Of a stretch of DNA of 64,000 nucleotides, positions 22,779 through 35,337 are shown in pieces. A model generated the notes under the pieces. It was not told where the DNA came from. It did not search any database and saw only the letters and a program-made list of their open reading frames with translations. The translations under genes were made by a program, and so were the position numbers. Source of the DNA: Capitella teleta (taxonomy: Eukaryota > Annelida > Polychaeta > Capitellidae); contig KB295955.1 in assembly GCA_000328365.1 (NCBI GenBank), positions 59,935 through 123,934 of the forward strand, given 5' to 3'. The first letter of the stretch is position 1. Each line of letters opens with the position of its first letter.

Positions 22779-22836
22779 CCTCGAAATTTCACGTCTCTAG
22801 TATAGCGCGTTCTATATTAGGCCGAGAACTTTTCGA
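22779..22836. repeat. Dispersed repeat, copy 2 of the 58-bp unit
   Basis: Matches window positions 1-58 at 55 of 58 bases, same orientation. Confidence 0.75.
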
Positions 22837-23796
22837 ACAACCCTCGTATGTTTTTGCTTTTTGTAAAACAAGTTTTTAATATTTTTATATTACCCCCACA
22901 CTAAGCCCCTCCCCTTCGTTGGGGCTGCGCCCAGAATGTTTCATGTGCTGGCTCCGCCCTTATTTGTCTAAAACATTTTAATCATTTATTATAAAATGCC
23001 TTCATCTGTCGAATATATTTTTTTCGGCGCTCAGCAGCGCCTTCAAGGCTGAGTAACGAATATCTCCCGGACCTTGAGGCTGAAGCCATGCATGCTGATC
23101 CGATATTATGCATAACGAACTACATGTAAATCCAACGGCCAGTGCGGACGCTATAATCACTAATATAGGCCTGAACTCCCTAAAGCCTGGTGGCCGTTAT
23201 TAAGAAGGGATTAATCTAGTTTTTGAATGTCAATAAAATGACACAGAGGAGAGGGAAAGAGAGAGAAAGAGGTGAAGTATATAAGAGGCGATTATATGTA
23301 TATGTACTCGTAGTAGTACGTAGATCGATGCAGAGTGGAAGTAGATGTTGCATGTAATGTTTGTAAGTGTTTTGTGATTGACGTGCAATTCTTCTCTGAT
23401 GTTCTGTGGTGGTGAAGAGAGCAGCTTGTGTCCAAGCTATGTCGAGTATACTATTTTCAGAGGAGGATTTTCGAAAGAAAAAAAAAAGAAGCACGTTGTA
23501 CTATGCATTTGGACATTTAGTTGGGGATCGAATAGAAATAACATAGTAATTGGCTAATTGCTGTGTGTCTGTGGCTTTGCGTTTTTCTTTGTGGAAATAT
23601 AATAGATACCATTTAATATACATATATATATATAGTTCGCTTATATAAGTAACTATGCATATTCGCATTATCGCATATGATTGGACTACACTAGTACAGT
23701 ACAATTGTAATACACTGTTGCAAGTTAGTACAATAGTATGTAACCAAACATATAATATGTTAGGATTATTATCTAATCTATTAGCTAGTGGGTAGC
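22837..23796. other. Intergenic DNA, possible 3' flank of a minus-strand small gene
   Basis: Contains TTTATT at about 22987 (AATAAA on the minus strand), which could end a transcript from the ORF at 23797-23958. A TA-rich microsatellite lies near 23620. Confidence 0.3.
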
Positions 23797-23958
23797 CTAG
23801 AGGTGCGCTGGTTGCTTCCGAACATCTCCGGCCATGGCGCATTGTCGCCAATCGCACACCCAGAGGATCAGACCTGCCTTCAACGAAACCTCGTAGGCCA
23901 CTGGCACTTTCTCGAAGAGCGCAGAAGCCCGCCGCCCGCTTCGAAGCGCGACACTCAT
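23797..23958 (-). CDS. Candidate UQCR11/QCR10-like complex III subunit (53 aa)
   Basis: A 53-codon frame starts at ATG 23956-23958 inside a GC-rich island (about 23790-24160) in otherwise AT-rich DNA. It reads MSVALRSGRRASALFEKVPV, then AYEVSLKAGLILWVCDWRQ. Human UQCR11 (56 residues, recalled from memory) has VPTAY at the same positions 18-22 and a single membrane helix ending in ATDWR; here VPVAY (18-22) is followed by a helix ending VCDWR (34-38). UQCR11 is the smallest subunit of mitochondrial cytochrome bc1. The C-terminal tail does not resemble the human one, so a splice near the end or a chance match is possible. The start context is weak. Confidence 0.35.
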   Translation of the reverse strand: MSVALRSGRRASALFEKVPVAYEVSLKAGLILWVCDWRQCAMAGDVRKQPAHL

Positions 23959-25299
23959 TCAACGAGCACCGCTAGCCAATCCCAGTGAATCCACGTTCGA
24001 CCAGCGGTTGTCGACTTTCCGTATACTGCTTCTAACCACGCGGGCTCCCGGTGCGTGTGTTTGTTTACGAATATATCCACGCTGCGTTCAGTAAAACCAC
24101 GGCCAGCATCGATCGGCGTTGGCGACCAACCAGGCATAGATAGCATGGGCGCGATTTTCGGTTCGATTGCCTTAAATGTACATGTTTTTGTTATCGCCTG
24201 ATTTACACTTTGACCCCGAATGATACCGCCATCCTAGACATTTTGCGACAAATGAATGATCTTGTTAATTAATTCCAAATATTTTGATACACGATTATAC
24301 AGTGTAAAATACAATTTTGTTGACAATGACGTGTATCTCAGAGAAACTTCCATTGATTGGCAAACAAACGCACGTGAGGCGCGGAAAAACACCTCATTAA
24401 CATATGACCTTTCACCCTTATGGCAATGAATAATGGTATACGTTATGACGTATGTGACACTCTAACTTGACGCCATCGTTTTGGTCATATCGGCAACCAT
24501 TATATATTTTTCATCTGAAAATATCGAAGTGATTCAATTCTTTTAAAATTATATAGCATGAAATTCACAGTGGTCGTTAAATCAGGAAGGAAACGTGTCC
24601 GAATATGGTTGACATCTTGATGCATTGCGATATCATATTTTGTCTTCCATCTATATTTCTGGACCACAATGTCATTTATGAAAATAAAAGCTTGCCTTTT
24701 GAATTATCTGCCTGCACCTATGTAAACAGGCGACAACACATTACATCTAATACTCTTGCTATCGTTTTACTGTCCCTAGTTTATTCATAAATCTCATAAT
24801 GTATAATCATTGGCCTTAAGGAAGATAGCGTCTGCAAGCCATGGAAGCCGCCATTTTGAATAACTCCGCCTGGGCAATTCTCAATTGCGAGACCCCCTCT
24901 CGGGCGCAAATGCTGGCTGGCGTGCTTATTATGTTTTTTTGTTAAGACGAATTCGTCGATTTTGGATATCGCTGTATTAGTGGCATCATCGAGTCTTGTG
25001 CGTGCATCAGGATAGCCTCTGCTCGTCCAGGAACCTCTGCTTACCAGCGCGAGTGGCTTTTAACCAACGCTGCGCGGGCTTCGGCTGCGGATATCGAGCG
25101 TGAACGCTGAGCCCGAGCGAATTGAAAGTGGGACAAGCAGCAGCGCCAGCGCTCGTTGTGCTTCTTCTGCGGTGCGAACCCCCGAATGGCCGCGGTGTTG
25201 CCCTGCCACCCGCTCATCTCCGGATAGTCTGGGCTACTTCAGCTTGCTTCACTGATCGGTCGGAGTATGGTGTGAGGGTTGGAAAACAACGCTGGAGTG
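23959..25299. other. Intergenic: promoter-like islands flanking two genes
   Basis: 23960-24160 is GC-rich and may be the promoter of the small minus-strand ORF. 24830-25299 is GC-rich with many CpG and is the likely promoter and 5' UTR of ARID2. The AT-rich middle shows nothing. Confidence 0.4.
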
Positions 25300-28200
25300 A
25301 TGGCTGCTAAAATGATGAACAAAGACCCATTCACCTATCACAGCGAGCGCGACAGCTTTGTCAAGGCTCTGCAGAGTTTTCATTCTAGTCGCGGGTCAGT
25401 AGCGTCTTTTAATCTTTGGTTAACCGATTAACCGCAATTGTCTGTGTTCTTTGTTCATTTTAGCATCTCGATTTATTTCATTTCAGGACTACCATTGTCC
25501 GTCTGCCGACTATTGGAGGCCGAGAGATCGACCTGTTTTTGCTGTACTCCAAGGTGACAGCTCTCGGCGGATGGGAAAAGGTAATGCAACCGAACCAAGC
25601 GCTACGCTGAGCTTTGAATTTGCCTCCAACCTGCTATCAGCTGCGTGGGTTCAACAAGTGTTGAACTGCTACATCTGAGGCATAATCAGATGCATTGCAT
25701 ACTTAGACATCTCAGCTGTACTACAGTACTGACCATTTCTGAGGCCATCAGACTGGTCTTGGCTTTGTGCCGTAAATTTCAAATTTCAAATTGAACTCCA
25801 TCACAGTAATCATTGTTTACTGGTTTACTGGCATCAGTTTCATTTTTTTGTGCCTCTGTTCCCTCAATTTGTCTTTTAACTATTTAACTGACTTATGGCG
25901 ACCACAATTCATTGCACAACCAAGCATCTAAGTTTTATATTCTTTGATTGCTATCTAGTCATTGTCTTGATGTCAGCCAATTTGTTGGAATTTTTGAAAT
26001 TTAATAATTTTACGTCAACAAAAGGGATAAATTATGAAATCTGTATTATTGATTTCCCCATACAGTCCTGGTCATTGGTTATTTCTTACAAATGTGCCTT
26101 GTGACCATGACTAAATAATTAGTGTTGGTCTTTTAATGAATGTATTTTCTGTTTCTTTCAGGTAAATGAACTTGCCTTGTGGGAAGATTTGCTGGAGCAC
26201 TTCCACCTGTCTCCTGCCTGCCCCAACGCGTCCCATGCTCTGAAAATTACGTACATTCGGTGAGTATTTGGTTCTAGTGCTCATTTTAAGTTTCTAGCAT
26301 TTCTGTATGAACAGAGTTTCATTGTTGTATGATTGTTTAACCTCTTTGATTCTCATTTGAGAATGTGTAGAATTTAGTTTCTGGTAAAATAAGATCTCTT
26401 TCATGTACTACCACTACTACAGCACTTGAGCTACTGGTACTTTGCTACTTTTCTTGTAATTTTCTCACTCTCTATTGAGTCCCTATTTTATATAAATGAA
26501 GCTGGTACTCGGATATTTTGGTTGCACATGAGACATGAACCTGCATTATATGTTTCAATTGTAGATACCTGGAGGTCTATGAAAGGATCCACTTCAGGCC
26601 TCCTGACCGACCCCCACAGTATGATGAGAGTGAAGATTCATCATCTTCAAGGAAGAGGAAGGCAAAGCCTGCTGATCTTGTTCCTTCTTCCTACCATGAC
26701 CGCTTGCATGTGCTTTCTGGTTCGTATCTCTCTCTGTCTCACTCCCCCATACTCACTTTCTCCCTGAACAGAGGCGTCAAGGAAGCGGCTTAACCTGCCT
26801 CCTTTGCCCACAGTGGTGAATGTGGTGGAGAAATTGGAGCTGTCCCTGCTCTCAGGGCTGCCCAATGAGATTGACTTTGCCATCAATGTGGCATTGTTGC
26901 TGTCCAGCGAGGGCAAACAGACTCTTCATGTGGCTCATTGCCCTTTTCTGGTTGAGCTCTTGCTTGCTCATGTGGCCATCTTCAAGCAAGGTATGTCCTC
27001 TTCCCACTTCTCCTGGTTCAGTTTACATGCTTTATATCCATGATTAGGGAGCTCATTGAAAGAGCTGCATGAGGAGAAATGGGCACCAATGTCCAGAAGG
27101 AATTTCTTTCGTGTAAGTGTCGCTTAACATCCCAGTTATGAGCTCTTTTAAACATTTCCATTGCTTTTAGTTCTGGTATGAAAGTGTCAGCCATCCAGAA
27201 ATCAAGAATCTCATTCTGTCAGACAGCTTAGTTATGGAGAAAGGTGAGCGTAATGAATGTGTGTTGGCATCTCATATACACTTGATTCATTGCCTCAGGT
27301 GTCATTGTGGGCAAGGAGTACATCCCTGTCCCATCAGAGGAAGAGCAGTCCAAGCGTGAATATGCTGATCTCTTTAATGTTGAACGTGAGCTTGGTATTC
27401 ACGATTTGGAGGGACAGAGAGCGCTCCAGGTTAGATTCAAATGCCTGAACTCTCAATTACACTCTTCTAATTATATCTATCTCATAGGTTGCAACCATTC
27501 TACGGAATCTCTCATTTGAAATTGACAACATGGAATACCTTTCCCTCAGCTTGCCTGTTTTCAGGTATGAGCTGAGAATTTCTGCCATTCTGGATTTTAT
27601 ATCATCTTGCTGTTTCATTAGGTTTTTGATGTTGTGCACGCACAGCAAGTACAACTCACTGAAACAGCTGGCCCTGGATACCCTTGGTAACATGGCACTC
27701 AAAGTACGTCTTTTGGACTGCTTTCCATACCCTGATATTTATTGTAATCCACTCTCAGATGACGCTGCCCTCTTACAGCAACAAAACCACGCAGATTATG
27801 CTGCGGACAATCTCTGAATGTGTTGCTTCACGGGATAAATTTGAGATTGTTAGTGGTGAGTGTTGGTGAAACTATTCTCTGCTCATGGCTCATATCTATT
27901 TATTTTCCCTAGCATTGGATATGCTTGCGCACCTCTGTCAGGTGGAAGCCAATGAAGATGTGATATGTGACCATTTAGATACATCTGTGTACGAAAACAT
28001 AGTGGCTTACATAACACTACAGGATATTCAGCTGATTGTACATACCTTAGAAGCCCTTTATCAGCTCTCTGAGCTGGGAGAAAACCCTGCTAATCAAATT
28101 GCTGCTATTCACTCTGCTGTTGGTGAGTTATTCAACTCTTACTTTCTTAGAACTTGTTTCAAATGTATCTCTTCTCACAGATGTCTTGGTCAACCTTGTC

Positions 28201-31200
28201 AGTGTGGAAGCCCAGTCGTTTGGTCCTGATTCCATGATGGGCATCAAAGTGGTGGAACTGATGCCAGCCACTGGGGCTGTGACCACCATTGAGCCAGAAA
28301 CAAATCCTACCCCCACCCCTGCACCCCAGCCGGTCGCCACCACTCCACAAAAAGCTGCTACTCCTCAAAAAACACAGACTCCACAGAAATCTGCAACCCC
28401 TGCTGCACGCTCCACCCCGGTCTCATCAAGTAAGCTGTGTGCCCCCTCTGTCTGAGTCAATTTGCAAGTTGTGATTTCTGATAGAACCCGGCCCCTCACA
28501 TATGAACAAGAGCAAGTCATCGACCCTTGCCAGTGACTCAGCTGATGCACTGGCCACCAATTGGCTGAAGGCGTTCTATGAGACCTGCCCTGATGTTAAG
28601 ATAACCAAGGTCGAACTTTTCAGAGATTATGTGGTCACTTGCTCCAAACAGAACATCTCCAATGTTGTGAACATTGCAAAATTCCAGTCACTTGTCAGGT
28701 ATTTGATTCACTCACAATTTTCTCCATGATGTATCAATCTGTTTTTTGGTGGTTCCAGGTCAACTTTCCCCAATATTGTTCAGAATTATGTGGAGAAGCA
28801 GGGAGGAGGCAAGGAGTTGCTCTACTCTGGCATCAAGCGTCGGTCGCAACCTCTGCCCTATCCACTGCCTTTTGGTATACTCAATATTTCCATTACCCTG
28901 TTAGCATTCATTTTTATTTATTTCCTTCATTTTCAGAAACAAAAGTTTCAAAACCACTGCCTAACATGGCGCCAAAGAACCTTGCAAAGCAGCTACCCAC
29001 CCCTCCTCCATCGCCAGCACCTTCTCTGGTTGATTCCAGTCCCAACCAGTTCCCCACCATCCAGCAGGCTCTGATGAGCAAGAGTGCCATTGTGGCCCCT
29101 CCGTGTAGTGCTCCTGCTGCCAGTGTGCCCACATCGAACCTGGTCACCAGTGTCTCATGCACTCTGGCCACCACCCAGTCAAGCAACTCTTCTAGCAGCC
29201 AGCTTGCCCCAACTGTTCTCACTAGCCAATCACAGCATTGGCAACCTCAGCAGCCTCCAACGGTTGTTGTGCAACCACAGGCTACAACTCAGTTCAGTTC
29301 TGCTGCGGCTACTGCATCCAGTGCACAAAATGATAAGAGGCCACCTAGCAAAAGCAAAGCTAAGAGCTCACCCCCACGTGCAGCTTCTCCCAAATCCCCA
29401 CGAGCAAAATCTCCTAAGCCATCTCAGCCGAAATCTCCAAAGCCTGCACTGCCAAAATCTCCTAAACCCACTCAGCCAAAATCTCCCAAACCCAAAAGGC
29501 CGGCTTCCCCCAAAGCCAAACCAGTCAGTGAAAAATCACCCAAGGCCAAAAAAACTAAGCCAAAAGTGCGGAATTCCACCGAAGAGTTGAGTCAGGGGGA
29601 TCTTCTGCAGCAAGCCATGATGGAAAGTGATCTGGGGATGTTTGGGCCTGAGGAAGAGGCAACAGAGGATTCGACGTCAGCTGAAACTCTACTCATGTGC
29701 GACCCCACACTCAGCTCCATAACGCCTGGCTCTGTGCCTGTAGGCAGCTCGTCTCCCATGGTGAATGGGGAGGTGGATGAGGCAGTAGCTCCGGCTACAG
29801 GGGGTGGTCCGAAAAAAGAGTTGAAAGTGCCGCCAGTTAGCCTACCGCAGGATCTGCTGCCCTCTGCAGATGTCGAGCCCATCTTGAACGGTCTGTCTCT
29901 GCCTTCCACACCGTGCAGTGTAGCCTCCAGCATTGACTCAAAGGACTCTGAAAGTTCTCAGCCTAAAGATATACTCAAGGCAGCCATGACCAAAGCCCTC
30001 GGCTGCAAAGTGCAGAAAGAGGAGGAGGCATGCCAAGATCTCAAAACATCATTCAACGGAGTTGTGAAGCACATTGGCAATGGTGACTGTGATAAGGCCA
30101 CGGCTTTAGAGGAGGCGGCAGCAGTGGAAGACAAGGCCTCTTCTACTGCTGCTGTCGCCTTGAAGGCATTGAGTGCAGCAGCCGGCAATGGAGATTCACA
30201 TGTGGAGAACGGTGTGCCTTCGCCAATCGCAGATGGTGTCATGGAGCACATGACCAAGGACAATAAAATTGTGCCCCAGACGCCTCTGCAGGTTGATGGC
30301 TGTGGAGATGATGATGATGATGATGATGATGAACCACTTCAGCAGGAGGAGGAATCAGTTGAGGATGAGGCTGCCACTGCTGCGCTAAACATTTCTGGGT
30401 TCTCGGAGGAGGAGTCGGCAGTTTCTGCGATTCTGCCCTCTGGAGAAAGTGAAGCATATTCGGCTGAAGGAGAAGGCGTACAGCCCCAATCGATGAATGA
30501 ACTCTCTGTGGATGCTGATGTGGTCTCTGGTGACCTGCTAGTCAACGAAGGAGCACAGGAAGAGGCCATGGAGGTGGCAGAGGAGCAAGTGCCAGCTGCT
30601 GTGCTGCCAGTTGATGATACATTAGTAACAGCGGGAGTCCCAGTCATGGAAACACCTGTGCAGCAGCCTGCCCCTGCGGAGGCCACTCCTGTACCTCCCC
30701 CGGTGGTCGCTGGCCAGCAGCCTATTGTGCAATATACCATGGGACCTCAGCCCATTCAGGTTCAGGTTCCTGTGAATGCCCCAAACATTCAGATGTCTGT
30801 GCCTGCTCAGCAAAACATCCTGCCTCAGCCACAGGCCGTTCATCAACAGGTGCAGATGGTGCAGGTGCCTCAACAGGGCAACGCTCAGCCTGTCATGCAG
30901 ATGGTCACACTTCCAGTCTCATCAAACAGTCAGCTCCCTGCTACCTCGCAACAGCAGTATGTGCAGTATTTCACTCAACCACCCGCCCAATATGGCCAGC
31001 CTCAAGTAGCTATGGTCAGTGGTAGTCAGGTGGCCATTCAGCCGGCCCCCCTCGTTAACCAGGCCCCTGGCCAGGTGCTCATCCGTCCTGCCCCACCTGG
31101 TGTTGCCACAACCTCAGCAAGCTCAGCCATCCCGCAGGCTCAGCAGCAAATGCAAGTGCGCTTTGTCACTGTGCAACCCAATGGCCAGCAGCAAATTATG

Positions 31201-32368
31201 CATTTCCAAGTGCCCCAGGGAATGCAGATTCAGCAATACATGCAACCGGCTAATGGTCAACCACAGCAAGTGCAGATTCCTATGGTCCAGAATGCAGCTA
31301 GCGGTCAACAGGTGACCTACGCAGTGGCCCCACATGTCCCAGCAACTGCACCAGTTGCAGCTGAAGCCTCAGTAGTGGCCACATCTGAGCCGCAAGCCAT
31401 TGTCCCTCAGCTGGCGTCCGCTACTTCCAACGCTGCCAAGAGGACACGCTCTGCTTCACCTGCATCCTCCAAAAAACCATCAAAGAAAAAGAAGACGGAT
31501 GCTGCTGACACTGGTCATGCTGGCAACACACCGACTACATCTGCAACACCTCAGACTGCTGTACCCACAGTCTTTGTGTACATGTGCGAGTGGAAAGACT
31601 GCAAAAGGTGAGGACTGATGTTTTTGATATTGGTCTACAGTAATTTCTATTTGAATTCCAGGTGTTTTGCATCCTGGAAGGGCATCAATTCTCATGTGAT
31701 CAAGGAGCATTTCCGGCCTCAGCCTGATCAGTGTGTGTGCCAGTGGGATGGCTGCGATGGTCTCAGGCGACAGAAATGGTCTCTGATGACTCATTTACAG
31801 GTTTGTCTCGCCCCCATCCTTCCTCAACTTAGCATACTCAATGATGCTATTTGTAGGATCGGCATTTGCTGGAGCAATCTCTGAAGAACGCAGCGATCCG
31901 GAGGCAGCAGCAGCTCTCGTCCCACACCACTTCAAATGCTGCCACTGGTGCCCCTCCTGCTCCTCCTGTCTATCCCCCCGATGCTGCTATTCAAGCCATT
32001 CGGAGGTTCAACCCCAAGCCGCCTTACCCTGAATTCACGGTACGTCCTCTTTGCCTTGCTCCTCTTCCTCTTCTTTCATGTCTCTCTCCTCACAGGATGG
32101 CAATGAGGGACCTGTGACCAAACACATCCGACTGACTGCAGCATTGATCCTACGAAACCTTGCTCGCTACTCAGCCCTTGGCAGAAGGTTGGTATCATGC
32201 TTGTGCCCTTGATGGCCATTGAGATTTCATGTTGTGTTTCTTTGCAGTAAGTTGAAGCGGCATGAGCACACCTTGGCCAACTCAGCCATTAGTGGATATG
32301 AAGCATCGGGTGCTCTGAACCACTGCCTGTGGGAGCTGCATAAACCTCCGTCCCCTGCTGCGTCATAG
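25300..32368 (+). CDS. ARID2: ARID2 (BAF200), PBAF chromatin-remodelling subunit
   Basis: Twenty coding exons: 25300-25394, 25487-25580, 26162-26259, 26565-26719, 26772-26990, 27048-27112, 27171-27243, 27299-27429, 27488-27564, 27622-27703, 27759-27855, 27913-28122, 28181-28429, 28485-28698, 28759-28874, 28937-31607, 31662-31800, 31857-32039, 32096-32187, 32248-32368. All introns are GT-AG and phases agree; the sum is 5181 nt, 1726 residues. An N-terminal ARID DNA-binding domain (about 10-105; [20 protein letters not shown]) is followed by an armadillo-like region containing [14 protein letters not shown] and LALDTLGN as in human ARID2, an RFX-type winged helix (about 555-650), a long Pro/Gln/Ser-rich low-complexity exon with KSPKP repeats, and two C2H2 fingers (CEWKDC and CQWDGC) before the conserved [19 protein letters not shown]2 defines the PBAF form of SWI/SNF. 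Only the first exon start is unsupported by a second ATG test; it aligns with the human N-terminus. Confidence 0.96.
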
Positions 32369-33460
32369 TGATCTGTGTCAGTCGGCGAGGAAGAGGAATG
32401 CACTGACTTACTTACACTGCCAGTTTCGTCATCCCGTGGATCACAAATAACGCTAGCTGAGATTATCATGTGTGTGTCTGCAGACTGGTCGACCACTCCT
32501 TCTTAGTTGTCATTTGGGTTGTGTGATTTCAAAACCTGTTTTTATTCTAACAAAAACATTTTCTTCATTTTGTGTCTTGCCAGAGGTTTTGAGTGGAGGG
32601 TGTGCATGTGTGCTTCGGTTTTCATTTCCATTCTCAATTTATTGAATCCATCCATAATGTTCAAAAATTGTGCATTTAATGGTAGTATTTTCCTCTGTCT
32701 CTCTCTCTCTCTGTCTCTCTTTCTCTCTCTCTCTTGCTGTCATAATTGTGTGCAAGTTTTGTTTCGAATGGTGCTGTCTTTAAATCTCATTGAACGTTAT
32801 TTTCTGCGTAAAACTTTGCTTCTCTTGCTCAGGCCATTTTTCATACTTTGTCAAATGAAGGAAATAATTGTTAATTCAAAATAATAATTTGTTGGTATTC
32901 CTATGTACAGGTTATCTCTCCCCCTCTCACTCTCATCAATTGTGGTGTACAGTGTTTAGTTTCAATTGTAGATAAAATTAGGTTTAATTTAAAATTTTGT
33001 CTTATCCATTATTTTTTTACCTGTTTTTTTCTGCTGCATATTTCCTCATCTTTTGTTTGTGGTTGTCCCGTTTCTTGTTGTACCTCCGGAAAAAGCTTGA
33101 ATCTTAGATATTTCTTTTTCTCTTGCTGATATTAGAGCAAAAATTGGTCACTCAAAAGAAAGTTACAAATTTGTCTTTGTGTTCAGAGTACTTCATTTTG
33201 TTGTGCTTATGGTCAACATTACGAAAGGATTCTTAAAAGAAAATTTCTCTCATGGCATTTATATTTTGTGTGTCTTCATGGCTTTACTTTATCATATTTT
33301 TATTTGATTTTTTTTTTTTTTTTTCTCTTTGCGTGTGTGAGATTGTGGGAATGGATAAACTTGTCAATCAATTTCCAGTTTTCTACTCTCAGAAAACTTG
33401 TATGAATGTGTATTCATGTATTATTATAATAAAGGAAATTGAACTGTTGAAATATTTTTT
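32369..33460 (+). other. ARID2: ARID2 3' UTR
   Basis: T-rich, with a CT microsatellite near 32697-32735. It ends at the AATAAA at 33428-33433 if that signal is used. No coding sense. Confidence 0.6.
33428..33433 (+). terminator. ARID2: ARID2 poly(A) signal
   Basis: Canonical AATAAA about 1.06 kb after the stop, followed by T/GT-rich sequence (TTTTTTCC, TTTCTGTG) suited to cleavage. Confidence 0.6.
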
Positions 33461-33858
33461 CCTAATCCTGTTTCTGTGATTTTTATTTATTCCAAGCTGA
33501 CTAGTCGCCTTGTTGTGATCAATTTTGCATACACAACAGCTAAAAATACATGTTTATTCAATGGCAACTGCAAAGGAGGTAAAACATAAATACACTTGTT
33601 AGTGATTGTGTACATGTATTGAAATGTAATGGAATTCACAAACAACGCTATAAACTTGAAATGCCTATACGGACAATAATTACGACACAGTGAGATTCGT
33701 GAGGAATAAGAAGTGCTTTCAACGTAATTGTTCCCGATTGGCTAACGAAACAGAAGTAAAGGATTTCCATTTTCGATTGCACCGTCAATCATAACGTTAA
33801 ATCTTAGTCGTGTTTCATCAGCGAATGTTCGTACCTCTCGAAATTCAGTGTTGTCAAA

Positions 33859-35296
33859 ATGGCTTCCGCCGCTGCAGTGCTCTCTGGAGCTAGACCATGG
33901 AACCAGGAATTTTCTCATGCTGATCGAGAAAGGTAGATTTTGAAGACCTTGTGTATCGTACGGGGGTCTGATCATTCCGTTCGATCGGTTTGTTGCAAGA
34001 CAACGAGGGTGATAGACGCTAACCTGCTAACATATGCTTTCCATAAGTCATAACTGTATTATCGCCCATTTGAATTTATCAATAATTAGAACAGTATAAC
34101 TATTAACCCGTTAACCGTCTATTAGGACTCGTTTTCAAGATTTCTATTGCTATCAGTCGCTATATGCCGTCTTGAAGATTTGAAAGGAGTGAACCGGGTC
34201 GATTGATGAAGCACCCAACCAGCCAACACACTCAAGTATTTGTGGTGTGTAATTCACTTATTCACTAATTCAGTTATTGTATAATTGTATAATTTATAAT
34301 AATATTGTAATTGTTATATCGTTCCAAGACTCCTATTGCTATAAGGATCATCCCCACAGATTATGGTTATATGGAGTTATGAATGTTGAAAATATTCTGG
34401 ACAATTACTAACTAACCAACTTACCAAGGCCTTCATCATTCATGATTCACAAATCGTCATTCACTGATTTTTGCCATTACCGTATGATTACATCCATCAT
34501 AAATCAACATTCATTAAAACCCCCTATCAAATTTTCATAAAATGTATTCAGGATCGTGTACTTGACTGAAAATTTGTTCACGCATAGCTCAATGTACATT
34601 TTTTATGACCTTTGGGTGTTTGATATAATGAGCTTTGAATGTAATGATATACATGTACTAAGATATGGCTTATGTCCAATCCATACATAATACTTATTCT
34701 GTTCTTTCTCTTTTCCACAGATGGGTCTGTATTTACCCTCTTTACATCAACAGCAAAAAAACGCTAGCTGAGGGACGCAGGGTTCCTCTCACCAAGGTTA
34801 GTGTTCAATATGAATCCACCATTCATAGCAAGTTAATCTTTTTCCTTTGAAAGGGTGTTGATAACCCTCTGTACTCCGAAATCAGAGATGTTTGCGCTGC
34901 TGCAGGACTCACTCTAGGCGTTGAAGCAAGTACTTTTCCTTACTATCCAATAACATTATGATTTCCTTCCCATAGAACAAAGTTCATCCACGAGAAATGG
35001 ATTCGCGTGACACCAAGAGCAGAGGCCGCATTCGTGTCCAGCTCAAGAATGAAGATGGTTCTCCTGTCAATGATAAATTTCCCACTAGTAAGTGTTGCAG
35101 GATACGAACAATATGAGCAAAATATCTGTCAATCTTTCTAGGGCAGTCGATTCTCCTCTATCTTGGAGAGACCATTCCTAAACTGAAGGGCCGCCAGCAA
35201 CAGGCTTCAAGTGCAGCACAGGCAGGCCAGCAGAGTGGAGGCGCAGCATCTGCCAGTTCAGGAGGCGGAAAGAAGAAAAAAGGAAAACGAAATTAA
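33859..35296 (+). CDS. SRP19: SRP19, signal recognition particle 19-kDa subunit
   Basis: Five exons: 33859-33932, 34721-34796, 34854-34925, 34976-35087, 35142-35296; 489 nt, 162 residues. SRP19 binds SRP RNA helices 6 and 8 and prepares the site for SRP54. Visible hallmarks: ERWVCIYPLYINSKKTLAEG, GRRVPLTK, a central NPLYSEIRDVC helix, GRIRVQLKNEDG and IPKLKGR, all matching human SRP19 (144 residues). The tail is longer and Ser/Gly/Gln-rich before a lysine cluster GKKKKGKR. The start is the first ATG, in the context AAAATGG. Intron 3 begins with GC rather than GT (GAA|GCAAGT at 34926) and is needed to keep the frame into NKVHPRE. The gene lies 1.5 kb after ARID2 and converges on a membrane-protein gene. 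Confidence 0.95.
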
Positions 35297-35331
35297 TCAT
35301 GTTTTTTTTTTTTACTCTTCAGTGTTCATGT

Positions 35332-35337
35332 AATAAA
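35332..35337 (+). terminator. SRP19: SRP19 poly(A) signal
   Basis: AATAAA 36 nt after the stop codon. A second AATAAA lies near 35398. The end of the convergent minus-strand gene lies only about 170 bp away. Confidence 0.75.

Noticed and set aside
23501-23962. Longer minus-strand frame overlapping the UQCR11-like ORF
   Set aside because: It begins at a TTG rather than ATG, and its right part is a shadow of the 53-codon frame while its left part is AT-rich random translation.
28914-31335. Antisense and off-frame reading frames across the large ARID2 exon
   Set aside because: Shadows of the low-complexity Pro/Gln/Ser-rich ARID2 frame.
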